Of a stretch of DNA of 64,000 bases, positions 44,817 to 52,431 are shown piece after piece. A model generated the notes under the pieces. It had not been told where the DNA came from and made no database searches. It was given only the letters and a program-made list of their open reading frames with translations. The translations under genes were made by a program, and so were the position numbers. Numbering within the stretch: position 1 is the first letter of the stretch; each line of letters begins with the position of its first letter. The DNA is from Streptomyces nymphaeiformis (lineage in GTDB: Bacteria > Actinomycetota > Actinomycetes > Streptomycetales > Streptomycetaceae): assembly GCF_014203895.1 (NCBI RefSeq), contig NZ_JACHJY010000010.1, forward strand, positions 310,001-374,000, given 5' to 3'.

Positions 44817-45803
44817 ATGCAGCACGCAGTGGGGGGTCCGCTGCCACCGCCCGAGCAGCCGGGCCGGGCACCCGGCCCCGGCCCGGGCCCCGCGCCCGGT
44901 TCCGTACCGACGTCCGCGGCAGGCGGGGGAGAGGTCGGCGGGCAGGTGCCCGTTCCTCCGCCGCTGCCGCCCGGCACCCCGTACCCCGCGCCGCCGTCCG
45001 GACCCCGGCTCGGTGTGCACCCGACGGTCCAGGCCGGTGCTCCCCGGCCCCCGCACGCCCCGCCGCCCTCCGGGCCCGGGCCGGGCTGGGGCGCGCCGGG
45101 AGGCATACCCCAGCACCAGCACCCCGCCGCACCCCCGCAGCACCCCTCCTCCGCGCCGCCGCGCGGGGACATGACCGGGCACGTGCCGCTGCCGCCCGTG
45201 AGCGCGCCGCTCGCGCCGCCCGCGGAGCTCGGCGCCGGGACCGGTGCGGCCACCCTCGCCGTCCTGCTCATCGGCCCCGCGGGCGCGGGCAAGACGACCG
45301 TCGCGCGGCACTGGGCGCAGCGCCGCCGCGTGCCCACCGCGCACATCAGCCTCGACGACGTCCGCGAGTGGGTCTGCTCCGGCTTCGCCGACCCGCAGTC
45401 CGGCTGGAACGAGCACTCCGAGGCGCAGTACCGGCTCGCCCGCCGCACCTGCGGCTTCGCCGCGCGCAACTTCCTCGCCAACGGCATCTCCTGCATCGTC
45501 GACGACGCCGTCTTCCCGGACCGGCCCGTCGTCGGACTCGGTGGCTGGAAGCGGCACGTCGGCCCCGGTCTGCTGCCCGTCGTGCTGCTGCCCGGCCTGG
45601 AGATCGTCCTGGAGCGCAACGCCGAGCGCAGCGGCAACCGGCGCCTGTCGGACGAGGAGGTCGCCGCCATCCACGGCCGGATGGCCGGCTGGTACGGCTC
45701 GGGCCTGCCGATCATCGACAACTCCACGTACGACGTGGAGACCACCGCGCGCGTCCTCGACGACGTCCTCGCCCGCGCGATCGCGAGCCCGCCCACCTGG
45801 TGA
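44817..45803 (+). CDS. Proline-rich P-loop (AAA_33-like) kinase/ATPase
   Basis: 328 residues. The first ~140 are Pro/Gly/Ala-rich and presumably disordered. A compact P-loop domain follows with Walker A GPAGAGKTT (G153-K159) and an LDDVREWVCSG segment like the AAA_33/zeta-toxin and polynucleotide-kinase class. CIVDDAVFPDRPVV and a C-terminal RRLSDEEVAAIHGRMAGWY continue the domain. Such enzymes phosphorylate small molecules or nucleic acids; the substrate here is unknown. It sits alone between the aro run and the M24 protein, with its own hairpin-flanked upstream region. Confidence 0.75.
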   Translation: MQHAVGGPLPPPEQPGRAPGPGPGPAPGSVPTSAAGGGEVGGQVPVPPPLPPGTPYPAPPSGPRLGVHPTVQAGAPRPPHAPPPSGPGPGWGAPGGIPQHQHPAAPPQHPSSAPPRGDMTGHVPLPPVSAPLAPPAELGAGTGAATLAVLLIGPAGAGKTTVARHWAQRRRVPTAHISLDDVREWVCSGFADPQSGWNEHSEAQYRLARRTCGFAARNFLANGISCIVDDAVFPDRPVVGLGGWKRHVGPGLLPVVLLPGLEIVLERNAERSGNRRLSDEEVAAIHGRMAGWYGSGLPIIDNSTYDVETTARVLDDVLARAIASPPTW

Positions 45804-45863
45804 CCCCGCCCGGACGGCCGCCCTGAACAGGCCGTCGCGGCGCGGCGCTCGTACGCTCGGAGC

Positions 45864-46976
45864 ATGTCAGAGGTGTATGCGGACCGCCGTGTGCGGCTGC
45901 GCGACCGGTGCGCGGCCGCGGGCAGCCCGGCGGCCCTGGTCTCCCGCCCCGCCAACGTCCGCTATCTCGCGGGTGGTTCACCGCCCGACTCCGTCCTGCT
46001 CGTCGGGCCGGAACCGGAGTCGGACGTGCTGCTCTGCCCCGTCCCGCCCGGCGGCGAGCCGGCCGACGGACGACTCGACGAGCTGCTCCGGCAGCAGGTC
46101 CTGCCCGCCGGAGGAGGTGATCCGGCGGTCGCCGCCGTCGACCTCGCCCGCCGCGCGGGCGCCGACGCGCTCGCCGTCGAGGAGCACCACCTGACGGTCG
46201 CCCGGCACCGGGCGATGGGCTCCGTCGCCCCCGCACTGCGCCTCGCCGACCTCGCCTGCGCCGTGGAACAGCTCAGGATCGTCAAGGACGAGGACGAGAT
46301 CGCCTGCCTGCGGATCGCGGCGGAGATCGCCGACCAGGCCCTCGGCGAGCTCCTGGAGTCGATCCTCGTCGGGCGGACCGAGCGCCACCTCGCCCTGGAG
46401 CTGGAGCGGCGGCTCGTCGACCACGGCGCCGACGGGGCCGCCTTCCCCACCTCCGTCGGGACCGGCCCGCACTCCGGGCGCCGCGGGCACCGGCCCACCG
46501 ACCGCCGGGTCGAGGAGGGTGATTTCCTCACCGTCTGCCTCGGCGCCGACTACCGCGGCTACCGGTGCGAGATCGGCCGCACCTTCGTCATCGGCACCAC
46601 CCCCGCCGACTGGCAGATCGAGCTGTACGAGCTCGTCTTCGCCGCTCAGCGGGCCGGACGGGAGTCCCTCGCACCCGGCGCCGAGTACCGCGACGTGGAC
46701 CGGGCGGCCCGTCAGATCCTGGACGCCGCGGGGCACGCGGAGGCCGCCGTGCCCCTCACCGGGCACGGGGTGGGGCTCGAAATCGACGAGGACCCGCAGC
46801 TCTCACCTTCGGCCATGGGTAAACTGGACGCTTGCGTGCCGGTCACCGTCGAACCGGGGGTCCACCTCCCGGGCCGGGGCGGGGTCCGGATCGATGACAC
46901 GCTCGTCGTGCGCCAGGAGGCGGACGGCGGACCCGAGCTACTCACCATCACGACCAAGGAGCTGCTCGCGCTGTGA
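45864..46976 (+). CDS. M24-family (aminopeptidase P-like) protein with altered metal ligands
   Basis: 370 residues: a creatinase-N-like first domain and a C-terminal pita-bread M24 domain. The five M24 metal ligands normally read D, D, H, E, E. Here the first is C225 (VCLGADYRGY) and the second E236 (RCEIGRT), H301 is kept in GHGVGLEIDEDP, E330 is kept in TVEPG and the last is D344 (RIDD). Three of five differ, so dipeptidase/Xaa-Pro activity is doubtful. By position before efp it corresponds to the PepQ-like gene found in other actinobacteria. The ATG at 45864 gives a normal-length protein. Confidence 0.85.
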   Translation: MSEVYADRRVRLRDRCAAAGSPAALVSRPANVRYLAGGSPPDSVLLVGPEPESDVLLCPVPPGGEPADGRLDELLRQQVLPAGGGDPAVAAVDLARRAGADALAVEEHHLTVARHRAMGSVAPALRLADLACAVEQLRIVKDEDEIACLRIAAEIADQALGELLESILVGRTERHLALELERRLVDHGADGAAFPTSVGTGPHSGRRGHRPTDRRVEEGDFLTVCLGADYRGYRCEIGRTFVIGTTPADWQIELYELVFAAQRAGRESLAPGAEYRDVDRAARQILDAAGHAEAAVPLTGHGVGLEIDEDPQLSPSAMGKLDACVPVTVEPGVHLPGRGGVRIDDTLVVRQEADGGPELLTITTKELLAL

Positions 46977-47025
46977 GGCGCGTACGCCTCCTCGGTCCCA
47001 CGTCAGTCCAGGAGATTCCGCAACC

Positions 47026-47592
47026 GTGGCTTCCACGAACGACCTCAAGAACGGCATGGTGCTCAAGCTCGACGGGGGCCAGCTCTGGTCCGTCGTCGAG
47101 TTCCAGCACGTCAAGCCCGGCAAGGGCCCGGCCTTCGTGCGCACCAAGCTCAAGAACGTGCTGTCCGGCAAGGTCGTCGACAAGACCTTCAACGCGGGCG
47201 TGAAGGTCGACACGGCCACCATCGACCGCCGCGACATGCAGTTCTCCTACATGGACGGCGACTACTTCGTCTTCATGGACATGGAGACCTACGACCAGCT
47301 GCACGTTTCCCGCGCGGCCGTCGGCGACACCGCCAATTTCCTCATCGAGGGCTTCACCGCCTCCGTCGCGCAGCACGAGGGCGAGGTGCTCTACGTCGAG
47401 CTCCCCGCCGCCGTCGAGCTGACCATCCAGCACACCGACCCGGGCGTCCAGGGCGACCGCTCCACCGGCGGCACCAAGCCGGCGACGCTGGAGACCGGCC
47501 ACGAGATCCAGGTCCCGCTCTTCATCACCACCGGTGAGAAGATCAAGGTCGACACCCGCACCAGCGACTACCTCGGCCGGGTGAACAAGTAA
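47026..47592 (+). CDS. efp: Elongation factor P
   Basis: 188 residues in three beta domains. The tip loop VKPGKGPAFVR carries the Lys that contacts the P-site tRNA, and the C-terminal signature lies in VELTIQHTDPGVQGD. It relieves ribosome stalling at polyproline, relevant here because several neighbouring proteins are proline-rich. The GTG at 47026 has AGGAG upstream (CCAGGAGATT). nusB begins 2 bp after the stop. Confidence 0.95.
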   Translation: MASTNDLKNGMVLKLDGGQLWSVVEFQHVKPGKGPAFVRTKLKNVLSGKVVDKTFNAGVKVDTATIDRRDMQFSYMDGDYFVFMDMETYDQLHVSRAAVGDTANFLIEGFTASVAQHEGEVLYVELPAAVELTIQHTDPGVQGDRSTGGTKPATLETGHEIQVPLFITTGEKIKVDTRTSDYLGRVNK

Positions 47593-47594
47593 CC

Positions 47595-48032
47595 GTGGCT
47601 GCTCGCAGCAAGGCCCGCAAGCGGGCCTTCCAGATCCTCTTCGAGGCGGACCAGCGCGGTGCCTCCGTCCAGGAGGTTCTCGCGGACCAGGTCCGGCTCG
47701 CGCGGTCGGACGACCGTCAGCCGCCGGTGAACGACTTCACCATGCAGTTGGTCGAGGGATACGCCGCCCACGTGGCGCGGATCGACGAGCTCATCGAGAC
47801 CTACTCGGTGGACTGGACCCTCGACCGGATGCCCGTCGCCGACCGGAACATCGTGCGCCTCGGTGCGTACGAGCTGATCTGGGAGGACGGCACGCCCGAC
47901 GCGGTCGCGATCGACGAGTCGGTGCAGCTCGCCAAGGAGTTCTCCACGGACGAGTCCCCGGCCTTCGTCAACGGCCTTCTGGGGCGCTTCAAGGACTTGA
48001 AGCCGCGCCTGCGCCGGGACGCGGACGTCTAG
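47595..48032 (+). CDS. nusB: Transcription antitermination factor NusB
   Basis: 145 residues, all helical, with the family segments ARKRAFQILFEADQRG, ADRNIVRLGAYELIW and AIDESVQLAKEFSTDESPAFVNG. It binds boxA RNA with NusE in ribosomal RNA antitermination. GTG start at 47595 immediately after efp, so efp-nusB form a unit. It ends at a very strong hairpin. Confidence 0.95.
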   Translation: MAARSKARKRAFQILFEADQRGASVQEVLADQVRLARSDDRQPPVNDFTMQLVEGYAAHVARIDELIETYSVDWTLDRMPVADRNIVRLGAYELIWEDGTPDAVAIDESVQLAKEFSTDESPAFVNGLLGRFKDLKPRLRRDADV

Positions 48033-48040
48033 TCCCGTAC

Positions 48041-48091
48041 GGTACGCGAAGGGGCCCGCAGCACCGAGTGCTGCGGGCCCCTTCGCGTACC
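48041..48091. terminator. 24-bp perfect hairpin after nusB
   Basis: Arms 48041-48064 and 48068-48091 are perfectly complementary with a 3-nt loop (cga); one more C-G pair extends the base. It starts 9 nt after the nusB stop. Being symmetrical it can act from either side and shields bldD. Confidence 0.9.
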
Positions 48092-48116
48092 GCCGGCTCG
48101 TCCGGGGAAGAAAGAA

Positions 48117-48156
48117 GCCGGGCCCGTGGTCGTCGGATGACGGCCACGGGCCCGGC
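48117..48156 (-). terminator. Terminator of bldD
   Basis: An 18-bp stem (48117-48134 with 48139-48156, one G-U pair, loop ggat), 31 nt beyond the bldD stop on the minus strand and followed there by TTCTTTCTT. Confidence 0.85.
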
Positions 48157-48186
48157 GGTACGTTTCTGCTGTGCCCTCGTAAGGGG

Positions 48187-48687
48187 TCAGTTGTCCTCGT
48201 GGGCGACCGCGCGGCGCGCGTCCGCGTCCAGGACGCCCCAGCTGATCAGCTGCTCGGTGAGGACCGAGGGGGACTGGTCGTAGATGACGGCGAGGGTGCG
48301 CAGGTCGTCCTGGCGGATCGACAGCACCTTGCCGTTGTAGTCGCCGCGCTGCGACTGGATCGTCGCCGCGTAGCGCTGGAGCGGGCCCGCCTTCTCCTGC
48401 GGGACGTGGGCCAGGCGCTCCAGGTCCAGGACCAGCTTCGGCGGCGGCTCGGCGGCCCCGCCCGGGGTCGTGCCCGGCAGGAGCTCCTGCACCGGCACGC
48501 CGTAGAAATCGGCCAGCTCGGCAAGACGCTGCACGGTCACCGCGCGGTCTCCGCGCTCGTACGAGCCGACCACGACCGCCTTCCAGCGGCCCTGGGACTT
48601 CTCCTCCACCCCGTGGAGGGAGAGACCCTGCTGGGTGCGGATGGCACGGAGTTTGGCCCCGAGCTGCTTTGCGTATTCGCTGGACAT
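48187..48687 (-). CDS. bldD: Developmental master repressor BldD
   Basis: 166 residues. The N-terminal helix-turn-helix of the XRE type (about 5-70) contains GVEEKSQGRWKAVVVGSYERG. The C-terminal domain carries the c-di-GMP signature RGD-X8-RQDD at R114-D116 and R125-D128, identical in position to S. coelicolor BldD, where tetrameric c-di-GMP drives dimerisation and DNA binding. It represses sporulation genes during vegetative growth. The ATG at 48687 has GGGAG upstream. It is transcribed opposite to all flanking genes, is isolated by hairpins downstream, and has an operator-overlapped promoter upstream, consistent with known autoregulation. Confidence 0.97.
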   Translation of the reverse strand: MSSEYAKQLGAKLRAIRTQQGLSLHGVEEKSQGRWKAVVVGSYERGDRAVTVQRLAELADFYGVPVQELLPGTTPGGAAEPPPKLVLDLERLAHVPQEKAGPLQRYAATIQSQRGDYNGKVLSIRQDDLRTLAVIYDQSPSVLTEQLISWGVLDADARRAVAHEDN

Positions 48688-48733
48688 AACGCTCCCGGAC
48701 GCTGTGACGACATGCGGCTGCGCCGCGCGGCTG

Positions 48734-48753
48734 GTAACTCACTGTGAGGTTAC
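48734..48753 (-). promoter_or_regulatory. BldD-type operator at the bldD promoter
   Basis: The imperfect inverted repeat gtaactcactgtgaggttac matches the BldD consensus AGTGA(N)TCACC when read on the minus strand (cctcacAGTGAgttacc). It overlaps the -10 hexamer and the expected start point, fitting autorepression. Confidence 0.75.
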
Positions 48754-48776
48754 GCAGCGTTACACCTACCCGTCAA
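48747..48776 (-). promoter_or_regulatory. bldD promoter
   Basis: Minus strand: TTGACG (48776-48771), an 18-bp spacer and TAACCT (48752-48747). The expected start near 48740 leaves a ~50-nt leader before the ATG at 48687. Confidence 0.75.
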
Positions 48777-48882
48777 GCCGAATGGTCCGTACCGCCTCCT
48801 CCCGGGGGACGGCGCCCGGAGGGGCGGCAGGGGTGCGCGGGACCGGGCCTCCCACCCCTGGTAGAGTGAACGGCGCAAATCC

Positions 48883-48924
48883 GACGTCCTTTAAGAGCCG
48901 TCCCGTGAGGCGGAGAAGGAGGTC
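48883..48924 (+). promoter_or_regulatory. PyrR-binding leader hairpin sequestering the pyrR Shine-Dalgarno
   Basis: The outer stem pairs 48883-48891 (gacgtcctt) with 48916-48924 (aaggaggtc) with one mismatch, and the latter contains the pyrR ribosome site AAGGAGG. The inner stem gcc/ggc (48897-48899 with 48909-48911) presents gtcccgtga, and GTCCCGTGAGGC fits the PyrR loop consensus UCCNGNGAGGY. PyrR-UMP binding would stabilise the hairpin and block translation, as shown in mycobacteria. A possible -10 TAGAGT lies at 48862-48867. Confidence 0.7.
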
Positions 48925-48932
48925 CGTTTTCC

Positions 48933-49502
48933 ATGGACACTCAGCAGCAGTACGGCGACGAAGCGCGGCCCGTTCTCGAGGCCCCTGACATCGCGCGGGT
49001 CCTGACCCGCATCGCCCACGAGATCGTCGAGCGCGCCAAGGGCGCCGACGACGTGGTCCTCCTCGGCATCCCCACCCGCGGCGTCTTCCTCGCCCGCCGG
49101 CTCGCCGAGAAGCTCGAATCGATCACCGGCTCCAAGATCCCGGTCGGTTCCCTCGACATCACCATGTACCGGGACGACCTGAGGCTGAAGCCCGCCCGCG
49201 CCATCGGCCGCACCGAGATCCCCGGTGACGGCATCGACGGCCGCCTCGTCGTCCTCGTCGACGACGTCCTCTTCTCCGGCCGCACCATCCGCGCCGCCCT
49301 CGACGCCCTCGGCGACATCGGCCGCCCGCGCGCCGTCCAGCTCGCGGTCCTCGTCGACCGCGGCCACCGCGAACTTCCGATCCGCGCCGACTACGTCGGC
49401 AAGAACCTCCCCACGTCGCTGCGGGAGACGGTCAAGGTCCTGCTCGCCGAGGAAGACGGTCGCGACACCGTCCTGCTCGGCGGCAAGCCCGCCTCCTCCT
49501 AA
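48933..49502 (+). CDS. pyrR: Pyrimidine operon regulator PyrR (uracil phosphoribosyltransferase-like)
   Basis: 189 residues of the type I PRTase fold. The PRPP loop VVLVDDVLFSGRT lies near residues 106-118, and VLLGIPTRGVFLARR and the RNA-facing basic segments resemble PyrR. It senses UMP/UTP and binds pyr leader RNA; a weak uracil PRTase activity is common. The ATG at 48933 has a strong AAGGAGG that lies inside the leader hairpin. First gene of the pyr operon. Confidence 0.95.
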   Translation: MDTQQQYGDEARPVLEAPDIARVLTRIAHEIVERAKGADDVVLLGIPTRGVFLARRLAEKLESITGSKIPVGSLDITMYRDDLRLKPARAIGRTEIPGDGIDGRLVVLVDDVLFSGRTIRAALDALGDIGRPRAVQLAVLVDRGHRELPIRADYVGKNLPTSLRETVKVLLAEEDGRDTVLLGGKPASS

Positions 49503-49586
49503 CCGGACCGGCACCCCCGACGGGTCCCGGGGCACAGCCCTGCGCACCCGCATGCCCTCACCCTCCCACCACGGAGCGAAAACCCG

Positions 49587-50564
49587 ATGATGCGTCACCT
49601 CATCTCGGCCGCCGACCTCACCCGCGACGACGCCGTCCAGATCCTCGACACCGCCGAGGAGATGGCCCGGGTGGCCGACCGGCCCATCAAGAAGCTGCCG
49701 ACCCTGCGCGGCCGGACCGTCTGCAACCTCTTCTTCGAGGACTCCACCCGGACCCGGATCTCCTTCGAGGCCGCCGAGAAGCGCCTCTCCGCCGACGTGA
49801 TCAACTTCGCGGCCAAGGGCTCCAGCGTCTCCAAGGGCGAGTCCCTCAAGGACACCGCGCAGACCCTGGAGGCCATGGGCGTCGACGCGGTCGTCATCCG
49901 GCACAGCGCCTCCGGCGCGCCGTACCGGCTCGCCACCTCCGGGTGGATCGACGCCCCCGTCATCAACGCCGGCGACGGCACCCACCAGCACCCCACCCAG
50001 GCCCTCCTGGACGCCTTCACCATGCGCCGCCGCCTCGTCGGCCGCGACGCCGGGCTCGGCCAGGACCTCGCGGGCAAGCGCATCACCCTCGTGGGTGACG
50101 TCCTGCACAGCCGGGTCGCCCGCTCGAACGTCGACCTGCTGCACACCCTCGGCGCCGAGGTCACCCTGGTGGCCCCGCCCACCCTGGTCCCCGTCGGCGT
50201 CGAGACCTGGCCCTGCGACATCTCGTACGACCTCGACAGCGTGCTGCCGAAGTCCGACGCGGTGATGATGCTGCGTGTGCAGCGCGAGCGGATGAACGCC
50301 GCCTTCTTCCCGACCGAGCGCGAGTACTCGCGCCGCTACGGGCTCGACGGCGAGCGGATGGCGAAGATGCCCGAGCACGCCATCGTCATGCACCCCGGCC
50401 CGATGGTCCGCGGCATGGAGATCACCGCCGAGGTCGCCGACTCCGACCGCTGCACGGTCGTCGAGCAGGTCGCCAACGGCGTCTCCATCCGGATGGCCGT
50501 CCTCTACCTGCTGCTCGGCGGCAACGACTCCGCCACCCCCGCCCGTACCGAGGAGAACAAGTAA
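49587..50564 (+). CDS. pyrB: Aspartate carbamoyltransferase catalytic chain
   Basis: 325 residues. The carbamoyl phosphate site FEDSTRTRISFE and the HPTQALLDAFTM motif are intact, as is the later MLRVQRERM. It condenses carbamoyl phosphate with aspartate. No pyrI regulatory chain is nearby, as expected for a class that relies on PyrR control. Starts at 49587 or 49590 (ATGATG); GGAG lies upstream. 84 bp after pyrR. Confidence 0.95.
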   Translation: MMRHLISAADLTRDDAVQILDTAEEMARVADRPIKKLPTLRGRTVCNLFFEDSTRTRISFEAAEKRLSADVINFAAKGSSVSKGESLKDTAQTLEAMGVDAVVIRHSASGAPYRLATSGWIDAPVINAGDGTHQHPTQALLDAFTMRRRLVGRDAGLGQDLAGKRITLVGDVLHSRVARSNVDLLHTLGAEVTLVAPPTLVPVGVETWPCDISYDLDSVLPKSDAVMMLRVQRERMNAAFFPTEREYSRRYGLDGERMAKMPEHAIVMHPGPMVRGMEITAEVADSDRCTVVEQVANGVSIRMAVLYLLLGGNDSATPARTEENK

Positions 50565-50566
50565 CC

Positions 50567-51853
50567 ATGAGCAAGATCCTTATCCGCGGTGCGAAGGTCC
50601 TCGGCGGCGACGTCCAGGACGTCCTCATCAACGGCGAGACCATCGCCGAGGTCGGCACGGGCCTGTCCGCCGAGGGCGCCACCGTCGTCGAGGCCGACGG
50701 CCAGATCCTGCTGCCCGGCCTGGTCGACCTCCACACCCACCTGCGCGAGCCCGGCCGCGAGGACTCCGAGACCGTCCTCACCGGCACCCGCGCCGCCGCC
50801 TCCGGCGGCTACACCGCGGTCTTCGCCATGGCCAACACCCACCCGGTCGCCGACACCGCCGGCGTCGTCGAGCAGGTCTACCGCCTCGGCCGGGAGCACG
50901 GCTACTGCGACGTCCAGCCCATCGGCGCCGTCACCGTCGGCCTCGAGGGCAAGAAGCTCGCCGAGCTCGGCGCCATGCACGACTCCGCCGCCGGCGTCAC
51001 CGTCTTCTCCGACGACGGCAAGTGCGTCGACGACGCCGTGATCATGCGCCGCGCCCTGGAGTACGTGAAGGCCTTCGGCGGCGTCGTCGCCCAGCACGCC
51101 CAGGAGCCCCGCCTCACCGAGGGCGCCCAGATGAACGAGGGCGTCGTCTCCGCCGAGCTCGGCCTGGGCGGCTGGCCCGCCGTCGCCGAGGAGTCGATCA
51201 TCGCCCGCGACGTCCTCCTCGCCGAGCACGTCGGCTCCCGCGTCCACATCTGCCACCTCTCCACCGCCGGCTCCGTCGAGATCGTCCGCTGGGCCAAGTC
51301 CCGCGGCATCGACGTCACCGCCGAGGTCACCCCGCACCACCTCCTCCTCACGGACGAGCTGGTCCGCTCGTACGACCCGGTCTACAAGGTCAACCCGCCG
51401 CTGCGCACCGAGAAGGACGTCCTCGCCCTGCGCGAGGCGCTGGCCGACGGCACGATCGACATCGTCGCCACCGACCACGCCCCGCACCCGCACGAGGACA
51501 AGGACTGCGAGTGGGCCGCGGCCGCCATGGGCATGGTCGGCCTGGAGACCGCCCTCTCCGTCGTCCAGCAGACGATGGTCGAGACCGGCCTCCTCGACTG
51601 GGCCGGCGTCGCCGACCGGATGTCCTTCGCGCCCGCCCGCATCGGACGGGCGAAGGGCCACGGACGCCCCGTCTCGGCAGGTGAGCCCGCGAACCTGACG
51701 CTGGTCGATCCGGCTTACCGTGGTGTCGTGGACCCCGCGGACTTCGCCTCCCGCAGCCGCAACACCCCCTACGAGGGCCGTGAGCTGCCGGGACGCGTCA
51801 CCCACACCTTCCTGCGGGGCCGGGCAACGGTCGTGGACGGGAAGCTGGCGTGA
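50567..51853 (+). CDS. pyrC: Dihydroorotase
   Basis: 428 residues of the class I, multifunctional-type dihydroorotase. The metal His pair lies in DLHTHLREPG near residue 57, other ligands in the HICHLST region and TDHAPHPHEDK. It cyclises carbamoyl aspartate to dihydroorotate. It starts 2 bp after pyrB, and its stop overlaps the next GTG by 4 bp. Confidence 0.95.
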   Translation: MSKILIRGAKVLGGDVQDVLINGETIAEVGTGLSAEGATVVEADGQILLPGLVDLHTHLREPGREDSETVLTGTRAAASGGYTAVFAMANTHPVADTAGVVEQVYRLGREHGYCDVQPIGAVTVGLEGKKLAELGAMHDSAAGVTVFSDDGKCVDDAVIMRRALEYVKAFGGVVAQHAQEPRLTEGAQMNEGVVSAELGLGGWPAVAEESIIARDVLLAEHVGSRVHICHLSTAGSVEIVRWAKSRGIDVTAEVTPHHLLLTDELVRSYDPVYKVNPPLRTEKDVLALREALADGTIDIVATDHAPHPHEDKDCEWAAAAMGMVGLETALSVVQQTMVETGLLDWAGVADRMSFAPARIGRAKGHGRPVSAGEPANLTLVDPAYRGVVDPADFASRSRNTPYEGRELPGRVTHTFLRGRATVVDGKLA

Positions 51854-52431
51854 CACCACTCATCGCAATCGCCGCAGAGGCAGCCGAGCAGAAGTCGGCG
51901 GAGGTGACCGACTGGGCCGGGCGGCTCGGCTGGGTCGCAGGACTGCTGCTCTTCGTCGTCTTCGTGTACTGGCTCATGCGCCAGGGATGGAAGTGGCGCG
52001 GCAGCCTCCAGTCCGACCTCCCGGAGCTCCCCACCGCGCCGGAGTCCACCGGTGAGGCGAAACTGACTCTCAGCGGGCGCTACCACGGGTCCACGACCGC
52101 CGGGCAGTGGCTCGACCGGATCGTCGCCCACGGCCTCGGCACCCGCAGCCGCGTCGAGCTCACGCTCACCGACGCCGGCATCGAGGTCGTCCGCCCCGGG
52201 GCGAACGACTTCTTCGTGCCGGCCGCCGCGCTGCGCGAGGCCCGCCTCGACAAGGGCATCGCCGGCAAGGTCCTCACCGAGGGCGGGCTCCTGATCGTCA
52301 CCTGGGAGCACGGCGGCAAGCAGCTCGACTCCGGCTTCCGCTCCGACCGGGCGGCCGAGCACACGGCCTGGGTCGAGGCCATCAACTCCATGAACGCCGT
52401 ATCCACCACGACGGAAGGCATCGCACGATGA
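51850..52431 (+). CDS. PH-like domain membrane protein between pyrC and carA
   Basis: 193 residues with one membrane helix near residues 27-43 (LGWVAGLLLFVVFVYWLM). It is followed by a cytoplasmic beta-rich domain (LTLSGRYHGSTTAGQWLDRI ... VELTLTDAGIEVVRPG) that looks PH-like. The same position is occupied by a comparable gene (Rv1382) in mycobacteria, so the link to pyrimidine synthesis is conserved though the function is not known. The GTG overlaps the pyrC stop and its TGA overlaps the carA ATG. Confidence 0.8.
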   Translation: MTPLIAIAAEAAEQKSAEVTDWAGRLGWVAGLLLFVVFVYWLMRQGWKWRGSLQSDLPELPTAPESTGEAKLTLSGRYHGSTTAGQWLDRIVAHGLGTRSRVELTLTDAGIEVVRPGANDFFVPAAALREARLDKGIAGKVLTEGGLLIVTWEHGGKQLDSGFRSDRAAEHTAWVEAINSMNAVSTTTEGIAR

